A DNA stretch of 54,658 nucleotides from the NCBI RefSeq assembly GCF_007489275.1, contig NZ_VLNR01000049.1:1-54658 (forward strand). Reading direction: 5' to 3'. The stretch is from Aquimarina algiphila. GTDB lineage: Bacteria > Bacteroidota > Bacteroidia > Flavobacteriales > Flavobacteriaceae. Below the pieces are notes generated by a model. The model did no database searches, had not been told where the DNA came from, and saw only the letters and a list, made by a program, of their open reading frames with translations. The translations under genes and the position numbers were made by a program. Of the stretch, positions 16,447 through 25,964 are shown piece by piece. Numbering within the stretch: the first letter of the stretch is position 1; each line of letters starts with the position of its first letter.

Positions 16447-19400
16447 ATGAGTGTAATAGTAAAAAATATTCATATTCCGATTGAGGAATATGACTTTTCA
16501 AACCATCACTGTGACGAGAATTCAATATTTATAGGGAGAGAGCAGGCACAGAGAAAATTAAGAAGAAGAATAGATCCACGGGGGAAAAATAAAGATTATA
16601 GAGGTGCTTATTTGGTTGCAGGATATAGAGGGATGGGAAAGTCTACTATGGTAGATAATGTGATTAGAGATATCAATAAAAATGAACAAGATTCAGAATT
16701 AAATAAGATAAATTCATCTATAGATAATAATGAATCTTTAATTATACCAGTAAAAATATTCCTTTCTCAAGGAGAACTGAGGGATTATGACTTATTACGA
16801 CAGGTCTTTATACAAATGGTCGATAAAATCATTTCAAAGAGAGAACCGTTCAATAAGAGTATATTGAGAGTTATAGCGGGTATTATCTCTTTTTTATTAA
16901 GTTTTCTTATAATCTATTCCCTTCTATATGGAGTAAAATTAGGGATTATAAATAGTGATCATCAAACATTGATTACCCAGAACCAGACTCTGGTTATTTT
17001 ATTTTTTTCATTGATATTCATTATTTTATTTGTGTTGGTTAATATCGCTTTAACATGTGCTTATCGAAAAATTCATAAGAAAAAAATTGATTTATATTCA
17101 AAAATTGGTCAAGTTAAGAAAAGGATAAATTCAGATTTAGAAGTAGAAAATAAAACCACAAACAATACTGCTTTCTCTGGTTTGGTTAATGAAAGTTCTC
17201 TTTTAAATAAGGTGACTGCACTTATCCAAGATATTGGAGAAAGACCTTATAAGCAATCGTTTAATAGATTTACAACAAAAGAACTCGAATTTGAGATTAA
17301 AGAAGTACTGAGGTTGTATAAAAATGTAAGAAAGGGTAGGGAAAAAGGATGTATACTTTTTATAATTGATGAATTAGATAAATTAGAAGCAGAATTTGTA
17401 GAAGGGGAAAATGATTATTTTGAATTAGGAAAATCCAGAACAGATTTAAGAAAGGAAACACTATCAAAGCTTCTTGCTAACCTAAAAAGCTTTATTCACA
17501 GTGCTGATGCTAAGTTTATTTTTATTGGTGGTGCAGAAATGTATGATGCTAGCTTAGCTGATGTGGCAGATCGTGAGTCTTTTTATAGTAGTATTTTTCA
17601 TGAGGTGATCTATGTCAATAGTTTTTTTAAGGATTTTGAAAAAAGTAAGACAAGAATTACCCAAATGGTAGAAAACTACTTAGTACGAATTATTTTGGGG
17701 AATTTTATGGTAGATGAAATGATGAAAGATGACGTAGCTTCAGTAAACTATTTGACATTGTTATACCAAAAGTTAGAAGGTATAGATCATAGAGAAAGAA
17801 TCTTTTATCAAATACATCAATTTATCGTTTATCTTACTTATAGAAGCAATGGTAGCCCGAAGAAACTTAAAGAACTTGTAGAAAATTATATGGGGTCTTT
17901 AACAGATGAGAAAAATGATAAAGAAAAAGACCTGATTTTACCAAGAAGGAAAGATTCCCGTAGTAATTTATTTTTATCCATCAGCTATAAAGAACAGCAT
18001 AAAATAGGGGTGCTATCATCTATTTTTTACCCGTATATGATAGAGAATGAAAAGTACCTTAAAGAACTTAATGATAAAAACTTATATCTATCTGCTTTCT
18101 TAATGGATCATATTTTAAAATTTCACAAATCAGCATTTTCATGGAGAGAGTTAGAATTAATGCCAGACATTATTATTGGAAGTAAAGGTCCTCATTTAAG
18201 AGAGACACTTAAAAACCTGATATCATACTTGTCAATAAAACATATTAGAAGAACAACGAATGCGATGTTTCAATTTAAGTTTCGTAGTCGATCTGCGATG
18301 GAGTTAAAATATATATCCAAAATATCAGACGAAAGCGAGGCTGCATTTAATTTTACCTTGGATGAATCGTATCATATCAAATCATTCTTTAAAAGAAAAT
18401 TAAAACAAAAGATGGAGTTCTATAAAGATGCTACATCATCAAATATAGATTCATCTTTTATTAATACATTAAGTTATTTGAACTCTACTATTGCTGATAT
18501 TCATTTTTATGATGAAGATTATGATGCTGCCATACGCTATTATGCAGATGCTATTCAGCCATTAAGAGGTACAAAGGATCTTCATCAACATCAAATGATG
18601 CTTTATACCAGAAATCGATTGTTACTAAGTTTGTGTCTTGAAAAGTCGAAGAGATATGATTCTACATATTCGATACTACGCAGTATTACTTTAGATACAA
18701 AAGAATGGGTGTTCGATTCTAATGAGGATACTACATTAAAGTATTGGGATTATAAAGAATGGGAAAGCCCTTATAAACGAATGCAATTATTTTTAAGGCC
18801 TCATCTCGCATTATTAATGGTACTCGAAAAAGATAGATCAGACGGTATTACAGAAAGTAATTTAGAGAGAAATATTCAAGAATATACCAAGTTTATGGGA
18901 GTAATCGATTTGTTCCCTTTTAAGAGTTTTATTTCCGGACTTACATATTACGACTTCTTTGAAAAAAATACTACAGGAGACCATAAAAGAACACAAACAT
19001 TACTTGCAGATTATTATCAAAGCGTAGGAACTATACTGTACTATAAAAATAGAAATTATAAATCGCTTTATGAAAAAGGGTGTGAAGGTATCTTAAATGA
19101 ATTTTTAAAAGTTGGTGGATTGAGCAAGGGAAGTATGAAGAATAGAAAGATAGTCATTAATGGGGTAGAAGTAGAGAACCTAAAGAATTACTCTAGTTTG
19201 GATAACGTTAGAATACACTTTGGAAAACAGGAATCCAAACATTATTATCCCTCATTTAGTGCTTTCTTTTATTATACAACTTCTTTAGGACACCTTATAA
19301 GCCCATATCTTGAAAATATAAAGTCCATTTTTGAACTTGAAGAACTAAGACCTAAAGATCAAATCATAATACTGGAGAAGTTAATCTTTGAGACCAGAAG

Positions 19401-20574
19401 CAAACATATTCTTAATGGGAAACAGAAACAGTTCCTTGGTTTAGTTTTAGGGAAATTAGCAGATACTATTTTATCATGCTTAGGAAATAATGAAATTAAA
19501 ATATCCAGATTAAAGGGGGCATTAGGTTCACAGAAGTTACATGATTTAACATTAAAAAATCTTACTGCGAAGTCATGGGGGTTGGAACGAAAGGGAAGTA
19601 AAGAACGTTTATCTTTTAATGATTTATTTTCCATAAGGAGTGTATTCTATTTTAATATTATTAGTTATAGGTTGTATTATCAAGCAGGGAAATATCATGA
19701 TGCTTTATTTTATATTAAGAAATGTATGTATATCATAAATGCACATCTAGTTAGAACTCGAGATATTGATAAGGAAATAATAATATTTGTTAAAAATTTT
19801 GTGCAATATCTCGTTAAGGAATCCAATAAAGTTTTAACGAATTATACATTGTGGATAACAAAACATAATTCATTGTATGATGATATCATACAAAGTGTTA
19901 AGGGAAATGAGGTCAGAGAAAAGGAATTTGATTTAATTTCTGAAGATGAGAAAGAAATAAGCCGAATATATGAAAAGATTAATCTTAAATTTCATCCATC
20001 TTGTATCTTATCTAGATATAAAAGAGAACCTGAAATCCAAAGTATATTTGCTAGGATACAATTTTTGAAACATAAAATTGATTGTTGCTTTTATGAGCAG
20101 TTTGATTTCTTAACTAATAATGTCACTGTTGATATACATAATGAAATTGTAGTAAGAAAGCTTAATGCCAGTTTTAAAGAAGTTAATTTTTGTTCGAAGA
20201 ACTTAATTAATATAATAAAAACGTATGGCTTTAATTATATAATGAGTTATTCTTATATGGGAAGTTTGTATTATAATTTAATTAAATGGACAAGGTTAGT
20301 TGTTCAATTACAATCCCAGGAACCATTTGAGGAAACTTACAGTGAATGGGATTTTAAAGATATAGGGTTATTAAAAAATGAAGTTATGAAATATTATAAA
20401 AAAGCAATACGACTTCATTCTGAGGGAAGTGAATATAAAACGGCTATCAAAGAAATGTATATACTAGAGGATGATTTGAACGATTCTTTGGTACATTTCT
20501 GCGCATCTTTAGAAAGAAGTTTAATCAATACTGGGGTAATAGAAAGGAAAATAGAAAGAATACCAATATTATGA
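16447..20574 (+). CDS. Large membrane KAP-like P-loop ATPase with helical repeat C-terminus
   Basis: The 1375-residue protein starts with a P-loop domain: IFIGREQAQRKL, then Walker A GYRGMGKST (59-67). Two membrane helices (about 140-163 and 182-205) lie between Walker A and Walker B (CILFIIDELDKLE, 302-314), the arrangement typical of KAP ATPases. A sensor-like KFIFIGGAEMYD and NGSPKKLKELVE follow. The remaining 850 or so residues are helical, with a TPR-like stretch (DIHFYDEDYDAAIRYYADAI, about 695-715). There is no obvious catalytic effector domain. Membrane-linked STAND/KAP ATPases are frequent in antiviral systems, but the role here is unknown. The codon composition is even more A/T-rich than its neighbours, consistent with transfer. 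A DUF6268-like gene follows 90 bases downstream. Confidence 0.75.
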   Translation: MSVIVKNIHIPIEEYDFSNHHCDENSIFIGREQAQRKLRRRIDPRGKNKDYRGAYLVAGYRGMGKSTMVDNVIRDINKNEQDSELNKINSSIDNNESLIIPVKIFLSQGELRDYDLLRQVFIQMVDKIISKREPFNKSILRVIAGIISFLLSFLIIYSLLYGVKLGIINSDHQTLITQNQTLVILFFSLIFIILFVLVNIALTCAYRKIHKKKIDLYSKIGQVKKRINSDLEVENKTTNNTAFSGLVNESSLLNKVTALIQDIGERPYKQSFNRFTTKELEFEIKEVLRLYKNVRKGREKGCILFIIDELDKLEAEFVEGENDYFELGKSRTDLRKETLSKLLANLKSFIHSADAKFIFIGGAEMYDASLADVADRESFYSSIFHEVIYVNSFFKDFEKSKTRITQMVENYLVRIILGNFMVDEMMKDDVASVNYLTLLYQKLEGIDHRERIFYQIHQFIVYLTYRSNGSPKKLKELVENYMGSLTDEKNDKEKDLILPRRKDSRSNLFLSISYKEQHKIGVLSSIFYPYMIENEKYLKELNDKNLYLSAFLMDHILKFHKSAFSWRELELMPDIIIGSKGPHLRETLKNLISYLSIKHIRRTTNAMFQFKFRSRSAMELKYISKISDESEAAFNFTLDESYHIKSFFKRKLKQKMEFYKDATSSNIDSSFINTLSYLNSTIADIHFYDEDYDAAIRYYADAIQPLRGTKDLHQHQMMLYTRNRLLLSLCLEKSKRYDSTYSILRSITLDTKEWVFDSNEDTTLKYWDYKEWESPYKRMQLFLRPHLALLMVLEKDRSDGITESNLERNIQEYTKFMGVIDLFPFKSFISGLTYYDFFEKNTTGDHKRTQTLLADYYQSVGTILYYKNRNYKSLYEKGCEGILNEFLKVGGLSKGSMKNRKIVINGVEVENLKNYSSLDNVRIHFGKQESKHYYPSFSAFFYYTTSLGHLISPYLENIKSIFELEELRPKDQIIILEKLIFETRSKHILNGKQKQFLGLVLGKLADTILSCLGNNEIKISRLKGALGSQKLHDLTLKNLTAKSWGLERKGSKERLSFNDLFSIRSVFYFNIISYRLYYQAGKYHDALFYIKKCMYIINAHLVRTRDIDKEIIIFVKNFVQYLVKESNKVLTNYTLWITKHNSLYDDIIQSVKGNEVREKEFDLISEDEKEISRIYEKINLKFHPSCILSRYKREPEIQSIFARIQFLKHKIDCCFYEQFDFLTNNVTVDIHNEIVVRKLNASFKEVNFCSKNLINIIKTYGFNYIMSYSYMGSLYYNLIKWTRLVVQLQSQEPFEETYSEWDFKDIGLLKNEVMKYYKKAIRLHSEGSEYKTAIKEMYILEDDLNDSLVHFCASLERSLINTGVIERKIERIPIL

Positions 20575-20664
20575 TGTGAACGAGGGACCGAATGGCATTT
20601 AGATTATTAAAAAATTATCTCGTATACTTGCTCTTTTTAACAATTAAGAAAATAGTATAGCATT

Positions 20665-21585
20665 ATGATAAATAGAATATTGGTATTATCAATAACTATA
20701 ATTTTTACGCAACTATTATCTGCTCAAGATTATGTAGATATAGTAAAGGCTGACTATGCGACAGTATTTGGTGCAGGTTTTGAGAATAATGATAGTGCAG
20801 ATACCAATGTTAATTTACTTGATATTGCAGTTACATATCCCATAGTAGTTTCCGAAAAACTTGCTGTAATTACTGGTGTGGATTATAATCAACATGGCTT
20901 AGATCTAATACCAAATGGAGAAGGAGTAACCTTAAATAATATTACTTTAAAAGCAGGTGTTGCTATTAAGCATAGTGAAAAATGGTCAGGAACCTATCTC
21001 TTTTTGCCCAAAATAGCAAGTCAGGAGTTACATACAGATGGAGATCAATTCTTTTTTGGAGGGTTGGCTCTACTTAAATATCAAAAAAGTAAACGTATGC
21101 AGTATCGCATTGGAGCGTATGCCAGTAGCGAAGGGTTTGGTGTAATTATGACTCCTGTTATAGGATTATATTACCTAAACGAGAGTGAAACATGGGAGGT
21201 TACTGCTAATTTACCAATCAATGCTGATATTAATTATCGTTTTAATACTGCTGTAGCTGTGGGGTTTGGTTTTCAGGCACCGGTGCGCTCTTATAGTCTT
21301 AAACGAGAAGATAATATTCCTGATTTATATACCCAGGTTTCTAGTATAGAAGCAGGACCTTATGTACAACATAGTTTTTTAGAAAAAAGTGTATTGGTAC
21401 GTTTACAAGCTGGGTACTCAAGTGTATCTTATGAAGTGTTTCAGGAAGGAGATACCTTGCCAATTCGCCTTTCTGCTATAGAGTTTGGAGATGATCGTAA
21501 TTTACTTAATCCAGAAATGACAGGAAATCTGTTTGTTAGAGTAGGTGCTACGTATCGTTTTCACCTAAATAAAAAGAAAGACTGA
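20665..21585 (+). CDS. DUF6268-like outer-membrane barrel protein
   Basis: A signal peptide (MINRILVLSITIIFTQLLSAQ) is followed by alternating short hydrophobic strands ending in aromatic residues and a final FVRVGATYRFHL, typical of an outer-membrane beta barrel. The strand pattern and length (306 aa) fit the DUF6268 family, which has no known activity. It is separated by 90 bases from the 1375-aa ATPase and could be co-transcribed or separate. A role in outer-membrane transport is only inferred from the barrel-like pattern. Confidence 0.68.
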   Translation: MINRILVLSITIIFTQLLSAQDYVDIVKADYATVFGAGFENNDSADTNVNLLDIAVTYPIVVSEKLAVITGVDYNQHGLDLIPNGEGVTLNNITLKAGVAIKHSEKWSGTYLFLPKIASQELHTDGDQFFFGGLALLKYQKSKRMQYRIGAYASSEGFGVIMTPVIGLYYLNESETWEVTANLPINADINYRFNTAVAVGFGFQAPVRSYSLKREDNIPDLYTQVSSIEAGPYVQHSFLEKSVLVRLQAGYSSVSYEVFQEGDTLPIRLSAIEFGDDRNLLNPEMTGNLFVRVGATYRFHLNKKKD

Positions 21586-21663
21586 TATTGTTTTCTTAGA
21601 GTGATAAAACTAGTATCTTTAAAAGGATAAAAAGTATCATATCACACTTAAAATCAATATGCT

Positions 21664-21894
21664 ATGGCAACTAATGAAATTAGAAAAGAATACACAAACG
21701 GAGAAATTACAATTATCTGGAAACCGGGGAAATGTACCCATTCTGGAATTTGTGTTCATACATTACCTAAAGTATATCATCCAAAGGATAAACCTTGGAT
21801 ACAACCAGAAAATGCAACCACTGAAGCTTTGAAAAATCAAATATCAAATTGTCCTTCAGGTGCTCTGACCTATAAAATGAATCAGAACAACTAA
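21664..21894 (+). CDS. YjdI-type small iron-sulfur protein
   Basis: This 76-residue protein matches the YjdI/Fer4_19 family: IIWKPGKCTHSGICVHTLPKVY near the N-terminus and ISNCPSGALTY near the C-terminus. Cys24, Cys30 and Cys63 are the likely cluster ligands, with a fourth ligand possibly His26; the CP(S)GAL segment is typical. Members are mono-cluster ferredoxin-like proteins of uncertain partner. A shared bidirectional terminator follows it. Its start is a clear ATG at 21664 and its length fits the family. Confidence 0.88.
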   Translation: MATNEIRKEYTNGEITIIWKPGKCTHSGICVHTLPKVYHPKDKPWIQPENATTEALKNQISNCPSGALTYKMNQNN

Positions 21895-21964
21895 TCAAGA
21901 TATCTTCATCTTTTTTGTTTTGAATTAAAGAAGATGTTTTCTGTTTTATAGAAGAAAATTTAAT

Positions 21965-22000
21965 AAAAAAGCACCTTGCCAAGAACAAGGTGCTTTTTTT
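21965..22000. terminator. Bidirectional intrinsic terminator
   Basis: GCACCTTG (21971-21978) pairs with CAAGGTGC (21986-21993), flanked by A-run and T-run, between the convergent YjdI-like gene and the transthyretin-like-domain gene. Confidence 0.85.
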
Positions 22001-22020
22001 GAATTTGGCTAATTCAAATA

Positions 22021-23934
22021 TTACGCCTTACAGAATGATATAAAATCTCTTATAGGTCCAGGTCCAGATTCTCCATTGGTAAGTAACACGGATGCTGTCA
22101 ACTCAATAGTGAATGCACATGATCGAAGATCATTAACAGTTTGCGTACTTGGCGTAAACTGCAATTGTGTTGTACCAAAAGTTTCTGGAGATGCCATTAA
22201 CGAAATTGGAGGAAAACTAAAACTTTGTCCAGGTTTATTTGGTCCAGTGATTTTAAGTGCTAATGAACCTAGATTTTCATTTCTACCATGATAATTTACA
22301 TGTAATGCATCTATGATCTTAACACACTCATCAGGCGTTTCACCTACAGTTATAATTTCTTGAATATTTACTGATACTGCTGCTATTTGATTATCTTCAG
22401 TATCGGGAGCCCAGCTACCATGTTTGTTTACATTATTATATCTAACATTGAATACGGCAATTGGTTTTGAAGTACCTGCGACTGCCTCGCTAGTAGAATT
22501 GTTTACCTGCCTTTGTTTCATACGCACTGCAACATATTTATTGAATACCTGTGGTACAAGAGGCGCAGCAGTCATAGGAGGTGCAGGAGGTGTTATAGGC
22601 AGAGGAGGTGTAGTCTTCGTACCTATTGAAGAAGGAGGAGCACTCATATCAAGAAAGATTGTACTAAAGATTTGTGTGGTTGCCAACTTAAGGATTTCTG
22701 CATCCTGATGTGCTTCAAAGTTAGCTTGTTGCGGTACCCGTATCCAATTATCAACGATATCCACATTATTACTTAATGGATCTGGATGATTAATATAAAC
22801 AGGATCTTTTATCCAGGGATTTATAGGATTGAAAGTCTCTATTAAAAAATTACCTATCATTGTTGTTGGTACAGCATTAGAGTTTACAGGTGTCCATGTT
22901 CCAGTTAATGGTGATGATGGAGAGGATACTATTTGATATTCAAACATGTATTCCATGGGTTGCCCGTTTAATTTTTTGCTAAGACTACCTACCAGATTAA
23001 TAGTACTATAAAAAGCAAAATCACCAGGATTTGTTTTACCGGTTATACTATCGATATCATCTTGTATATGTATATATTTAGCTTTTCCAAAATGTGTAAA
23101 TGTAGCCGGAATTGAAATTTCTGGAATAATAATTTCACCTTCAAAACAAAGTGTAACACACAAACATGGACCTACATTATTTCTTTTATCAGATGGTTTT
23201 TCAAATACTATAGGAGTTCCATCAAATTCTAATTCAAAATATACATCGGGCCCACTATTAAATGGAGGGAATGGTGTTTCTACATTGATGAGAGGAGAAA
23301 GAAACGTTTGCTTAAAATCGTTACTTGTATAATCAATTCTAAAATGCCCTGTGCTATCTGTAATGGCAGAACCTAGTTCATCATCTTGAAACCAATCATC
23401 ATCCATTGCAATTACTTTTACTCCGGGAAGAGGAATTTGGTCATTATTACAATTTAACAGCCGTCCGCAGATAACCCAGGCATCAAATAATTCACGCATT
23501 CTGCACCAGAAACGTTGGTTAATACAATATTTCCAGTAAAATACAATGTCATCGTTAATTTGTCGCCATCTTGGCTGTAGTGTGGTGATATTAAATTGTA
23601 TTGGATCACGATCCTTGCTTTTTTGATTAAATACACGTTTTGTTACAACATCGATCATCAAAGGACCATCATACTGTTCATATTTTCCTTTTAGTTCTGT
23701 TTTATAGTTTCCTTGCTCATCAATTTCAGCTTCGGCAATTAGTAATTTGGCTTTGGCTTTGATTTGTTTTTCATCTAAAATTTGTAAAGTGTTTTTTGGA
23801 TCTGCGGCTACATTTGTAATGATACTAAGATCAAAATTTTCTACGCGATAAAAACGTACTATAGAACCAAATAATGGTTCTTTACAATCTTTGCATAATT
23901 CCCCTGCAAGATTTCCTTTAAGAATAAACCCCAT
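22021..23934 (-). CDS. Protein with transthyretin/carboxypeptidase-regulatory-like domain
   Basis: The start is placed at ATG 23934, 13 codons inside the longest frame, whose own first codon is TTG. The protein begins MGFILKGNLAGELCKDCKEP, which reads as a beta-rich domain start. A region near residues 150-260 (DAWVICGRLLNC, PLPGVKVIAMDDDW, AITDSTGHFRIDYT) has the usual pattern of a transthyretin-like or carboxypeptidase-regulatory beta sandwich. A proline-rich linker (PPLPITPPAPPMTAAP, about 455-470) separates a further beta-rich C-terminal part. There is no clear signal peptide or sorting tail. Function is unknown; such domains often serve as structural units in cell-surface or contractile-injection-type proteins, but nothing here proves that. 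Confidence 0.6.
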   Translation of the reverse strand: MGFILKGNLAGELCKDCKEPLFGSIVRFYRVENFDLSIITNVAADPKNTLQILDEKQIKAKAKLLIAEAEIDEQGNYKTELKGKYEQYDGPLMIDVVTKRVFNQKSKDRDPIQFNITTLQPRWRQINDDIVFYWKYCINQRFWCRMRELFDAWVICGRLLNCNNDQIPLPGVKVIAMDDDWFQDDELGSAITDSTGHFRIDYTSNDFKQTFLSPLINVETPFPPFNSGPDVYFELEFDGTPIVFEKPSDKRNNVGPCLCVTLCFEGEIIIPEISIPATFTHFGKAKYIHIQDDIDSITGKTNPGDFAFYSTINLVGSLSKKLNGQPMEYMFEYQIVSSPSSPLTGTWTPVNSNAVPTTMIGNFLIETFNPINPWIKDPVYINHPDPLSNNVDIVDNWIRVPQQANFEAHQDAEILKLATTQIFSTIFLDMSAPPSSIGTKTTPPLPITPPAPPMTAAPLVPQVFNKYVAVRMKQRQVNNSTSEAVAGTSKPIAVFNVRYNNVNKHGSWAPDTEDNQIAAVSVNIQEIITVGETPDECVKIIDALHVNYHGRNENLGSLALKITGPNKPGQSFSFPPISLMASPETFGTTQLQFTPSTQTVNDLRSCAFTIELTASVLLTNGESGPGPIRDFISFCKA

Positions 23935-24164
23935 GTTGTAAAAAGTTTTAAGATTAATTTGTTGAATTCTCAAAACTATCTATCCATAACTATTTGTAAA
24001 AGAGTTTAATAACTCATTAACATTGGTTGATTCCCCTTTTTTGAACAAGTGGTTTCACGGTAGGATTTTAGGGTTAAGTTCCTGATTAATATGATGTAAT
24101 ATTTTTTCTGTTTGATAGAAGGAGTGATTTGGATATTACAAATTATTAGATCATAAATTAGGGA

Positions 24165-24809
24165 GTGGTAAAATATGTTAAAAACTTGTTTTTAGTTTTT
24201 GAAAAAAATGTGATTTCTTTGCCATCGGGAAAAAAAGAAATATTGGAAAATCAGGAAAAAGAGAATATAAAGGTATACACGCGCTATAACTTTTTTAATA
24301 AAACCTATTGTGTATTTAGGGGAGTACCTCTAAGAGAAATCAGAAAAAGAAAACCCAATTATAGGAGTGAATCTGGAAGTACTTACTATTATACAAAACA
24401 TGGAGTGTATCGAATGTCTAACCACTGGGGTAGAGCGGCAAAATGTCAATGGCGACTGGTATCTGATTTTCCTGCTGAAATTGATGATTTAAGGTTAGGA
24501 TTTGCTGAATGGGGAGATTTTAGAGAAAATCTGGATCCCGATGTTGATGCATATTATATTTCGGTTGATTTTGAAACCAAAAAGGTTGGCTATATGCATA
24601 AGGATAACCCAAATTATGATCAAGTAGCAGTATTACGTTCTGCAGATGCTACTCGAAAGTTAATTAAACAAATTAAAAACCTTCTTGAAACCTATAAATG
24701 GGCAAAATACTATGACTATGATGATTTGGATGAGTTTAGAGAGGAAGTAGTTACCAGGCTCATTAATAGTAATATTTCTTTGAATGAGTTGAGAAGGGAA
24801 TTGGTGTAA
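24165..24809 (+). CDS. Hypothetical protein, 214 aa
   Basis: I do not recognise this protein. The longest frame begins with GTG at 24165 and no better in-frame ATG lies nearby, so the start is uncertain. It contains a central block rich in aromatic and basic residues (YYYTKHGVYRMSNHWGRAAK) and a beta strand pair (AYYISVDFETKKVGYMHKD), then a helical tail (LKQIKN..., DDLDEFREEVVTRLI). No membrane segment, signal peptide or catalytic motif was found. It is convergent with the pirin gene, with 47 bases between them. It is likely real given its length and composition. Confidence 0.5.
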   Translation: MVKYVKNLFLVFEKNVISLPSGKKEILENQEKENIKVYTRYNFFNKTYCVFRGVPLREIRKRKPNYRSESGSTYYYTKHGVYRMSNHWGRAAKCQWRLVSDFPAEIDDLRLGFAEWGDFRENLDPDVDAYYISVDFETKKVGYMHKDNPNYDQVAVLRSADATRKLIKQIKNLLETYKWAKYYDYDDLDEFREEVVTRLINSNISLNELRRELV

Positions 24810-24856
24810 TACAAAATATAAATTATTGTATCTCTCTGGAGCGTGTTTGAAATCTC

Positions 24857-25732
24857 TTATAATTCTGGTAAAGGAACATACGAGTTGTCGTTAGGAACTG
24901 TGGGGAAATCGCGTTCCTTCCAACGCATTTTTGCAGCTTCTATTTTTTCTTTACTAGTAGATACAAAATTCCAGTAGATGTGTCGTTCTTCTTCAAAAGC
25001 CTCTCCTCCAAACAGTATGACATGAGTATCTGGTAGTAAAGTGATACTACAACTATCTTCAGTTTTAGAAATCAGCATATTTCCTTCCGGGATATGATCT
25101 TCACAAGCCTTGATTGCTCCTTTTACAATACAAATACCAATTTCACCTTTCAATTCTCCTTTAATATGTAATTCATGTAAGTGTTTTGATTTAACATCAA
25201 TCATGAATAATTCAGAATATACAGGAACAGGAGAAGTATAACCATAACCTTTTCCTGCGATTAAACGAAATTCTGCTCCTCCATTCTGCCATACAGGTAA
25301 ATCTTTGGCATCAAAATGATAAAATTCTGGATCAATCTCTTCAAAGTCTTTAGGTAATGCAATCCATATTTGATACCCATGAGCAGTAAATACTCCATTA
25401 TTTCTAAGGTCTTGTGGAGTACGTTCTGTATGAGTGACCCCTTTGCCGGCAACCATCAAATTTACAGATCCGGGAGAAATTCTTTGGTTAGTACCAATAC
25501 TATCTTGATGCATAATTTCTCCTTCGAGCATATATGTCAGAGTAGATAATCCAATATGAGGATGTTGATCGACATCCATATAATGACCTTCTTTGATTTC
25601 GGTTGGTCCCATATGATCAATAAAAATAAATGGGCCTACCATTCTCTTTTTTCTAAAAGGAATAAGTCTTCCTACTAAGAAATCACCAATGTCCCGACTT
25701 CGTTCTTCAATAATTAACCCTTGATTTGACAT
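24857..25732 (-). CDS. Pirin-family protein
   Basis: A two-cupin pirin of 291 residues. The N-terminal half carries the iron-binding and core signatures: GPFIFIDHMGPTEI, then DQHPHIGLSTLTYMLEGEIMH, and AGKGVTHTERT. The His, His, His and Glu ligands of the metal site lie in these segments. The C-terminal cupin includes LYGG-type and HIYWNFVSTSKEKIE features, the usual pirin end. Pirins vary in role, some acting as quercetin 2,3-dioxygenase-like enzymes and others as regulators or redox partners. No operon partner is evident: the antiporter gene is divergent, 232 bp away. Identity is secure; role is not. Confidence 0.9.
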   Translation of the reverse strand: MSNQGLIIEERSRDIGDFLVGRLIPFRKKRMVGPFIFIDHMGPTEIKEGHYMDVDQHPHIGLSTLTYMLEGEIMHQDSIGTNQRISPGSVNLMVAGKGVTHTERTPQDLRNNGVFTAHGYQIWIALPKDFEEIDPEFYHFDAKDLPVWQNGGAEFRLIAGKGYGYTSPVPVYSELFMIDVKSKHLHELHIKGELKGEIGICIVKGAIKACEDHIPEGNMLISKTEDSCSITLLPDTHVILFGGEAFEEERHIYWNFVSTSKEKIEAAKMRWKERDFPTVPNDNSYVPLPEL

Positions 25733-25964
25733 AGATAAAGAAGTTTTGATACTGCATTTAAAGATATGGTATTTACATACGAATTATGTTAAAAAAATAT
25801 TAACCGAGAATACAATATTCTACTCAATATAATGGTTTACAAATTATAATGTGCAAAGACTATGTATATTGAATTTGGTAGCTCTTTTACTTTAAAATAA
25901 TTTACTATCTTTTCATTCGTTTTTAAATACGAACAACTAATACCAATCAACCTTAAACCTACTC

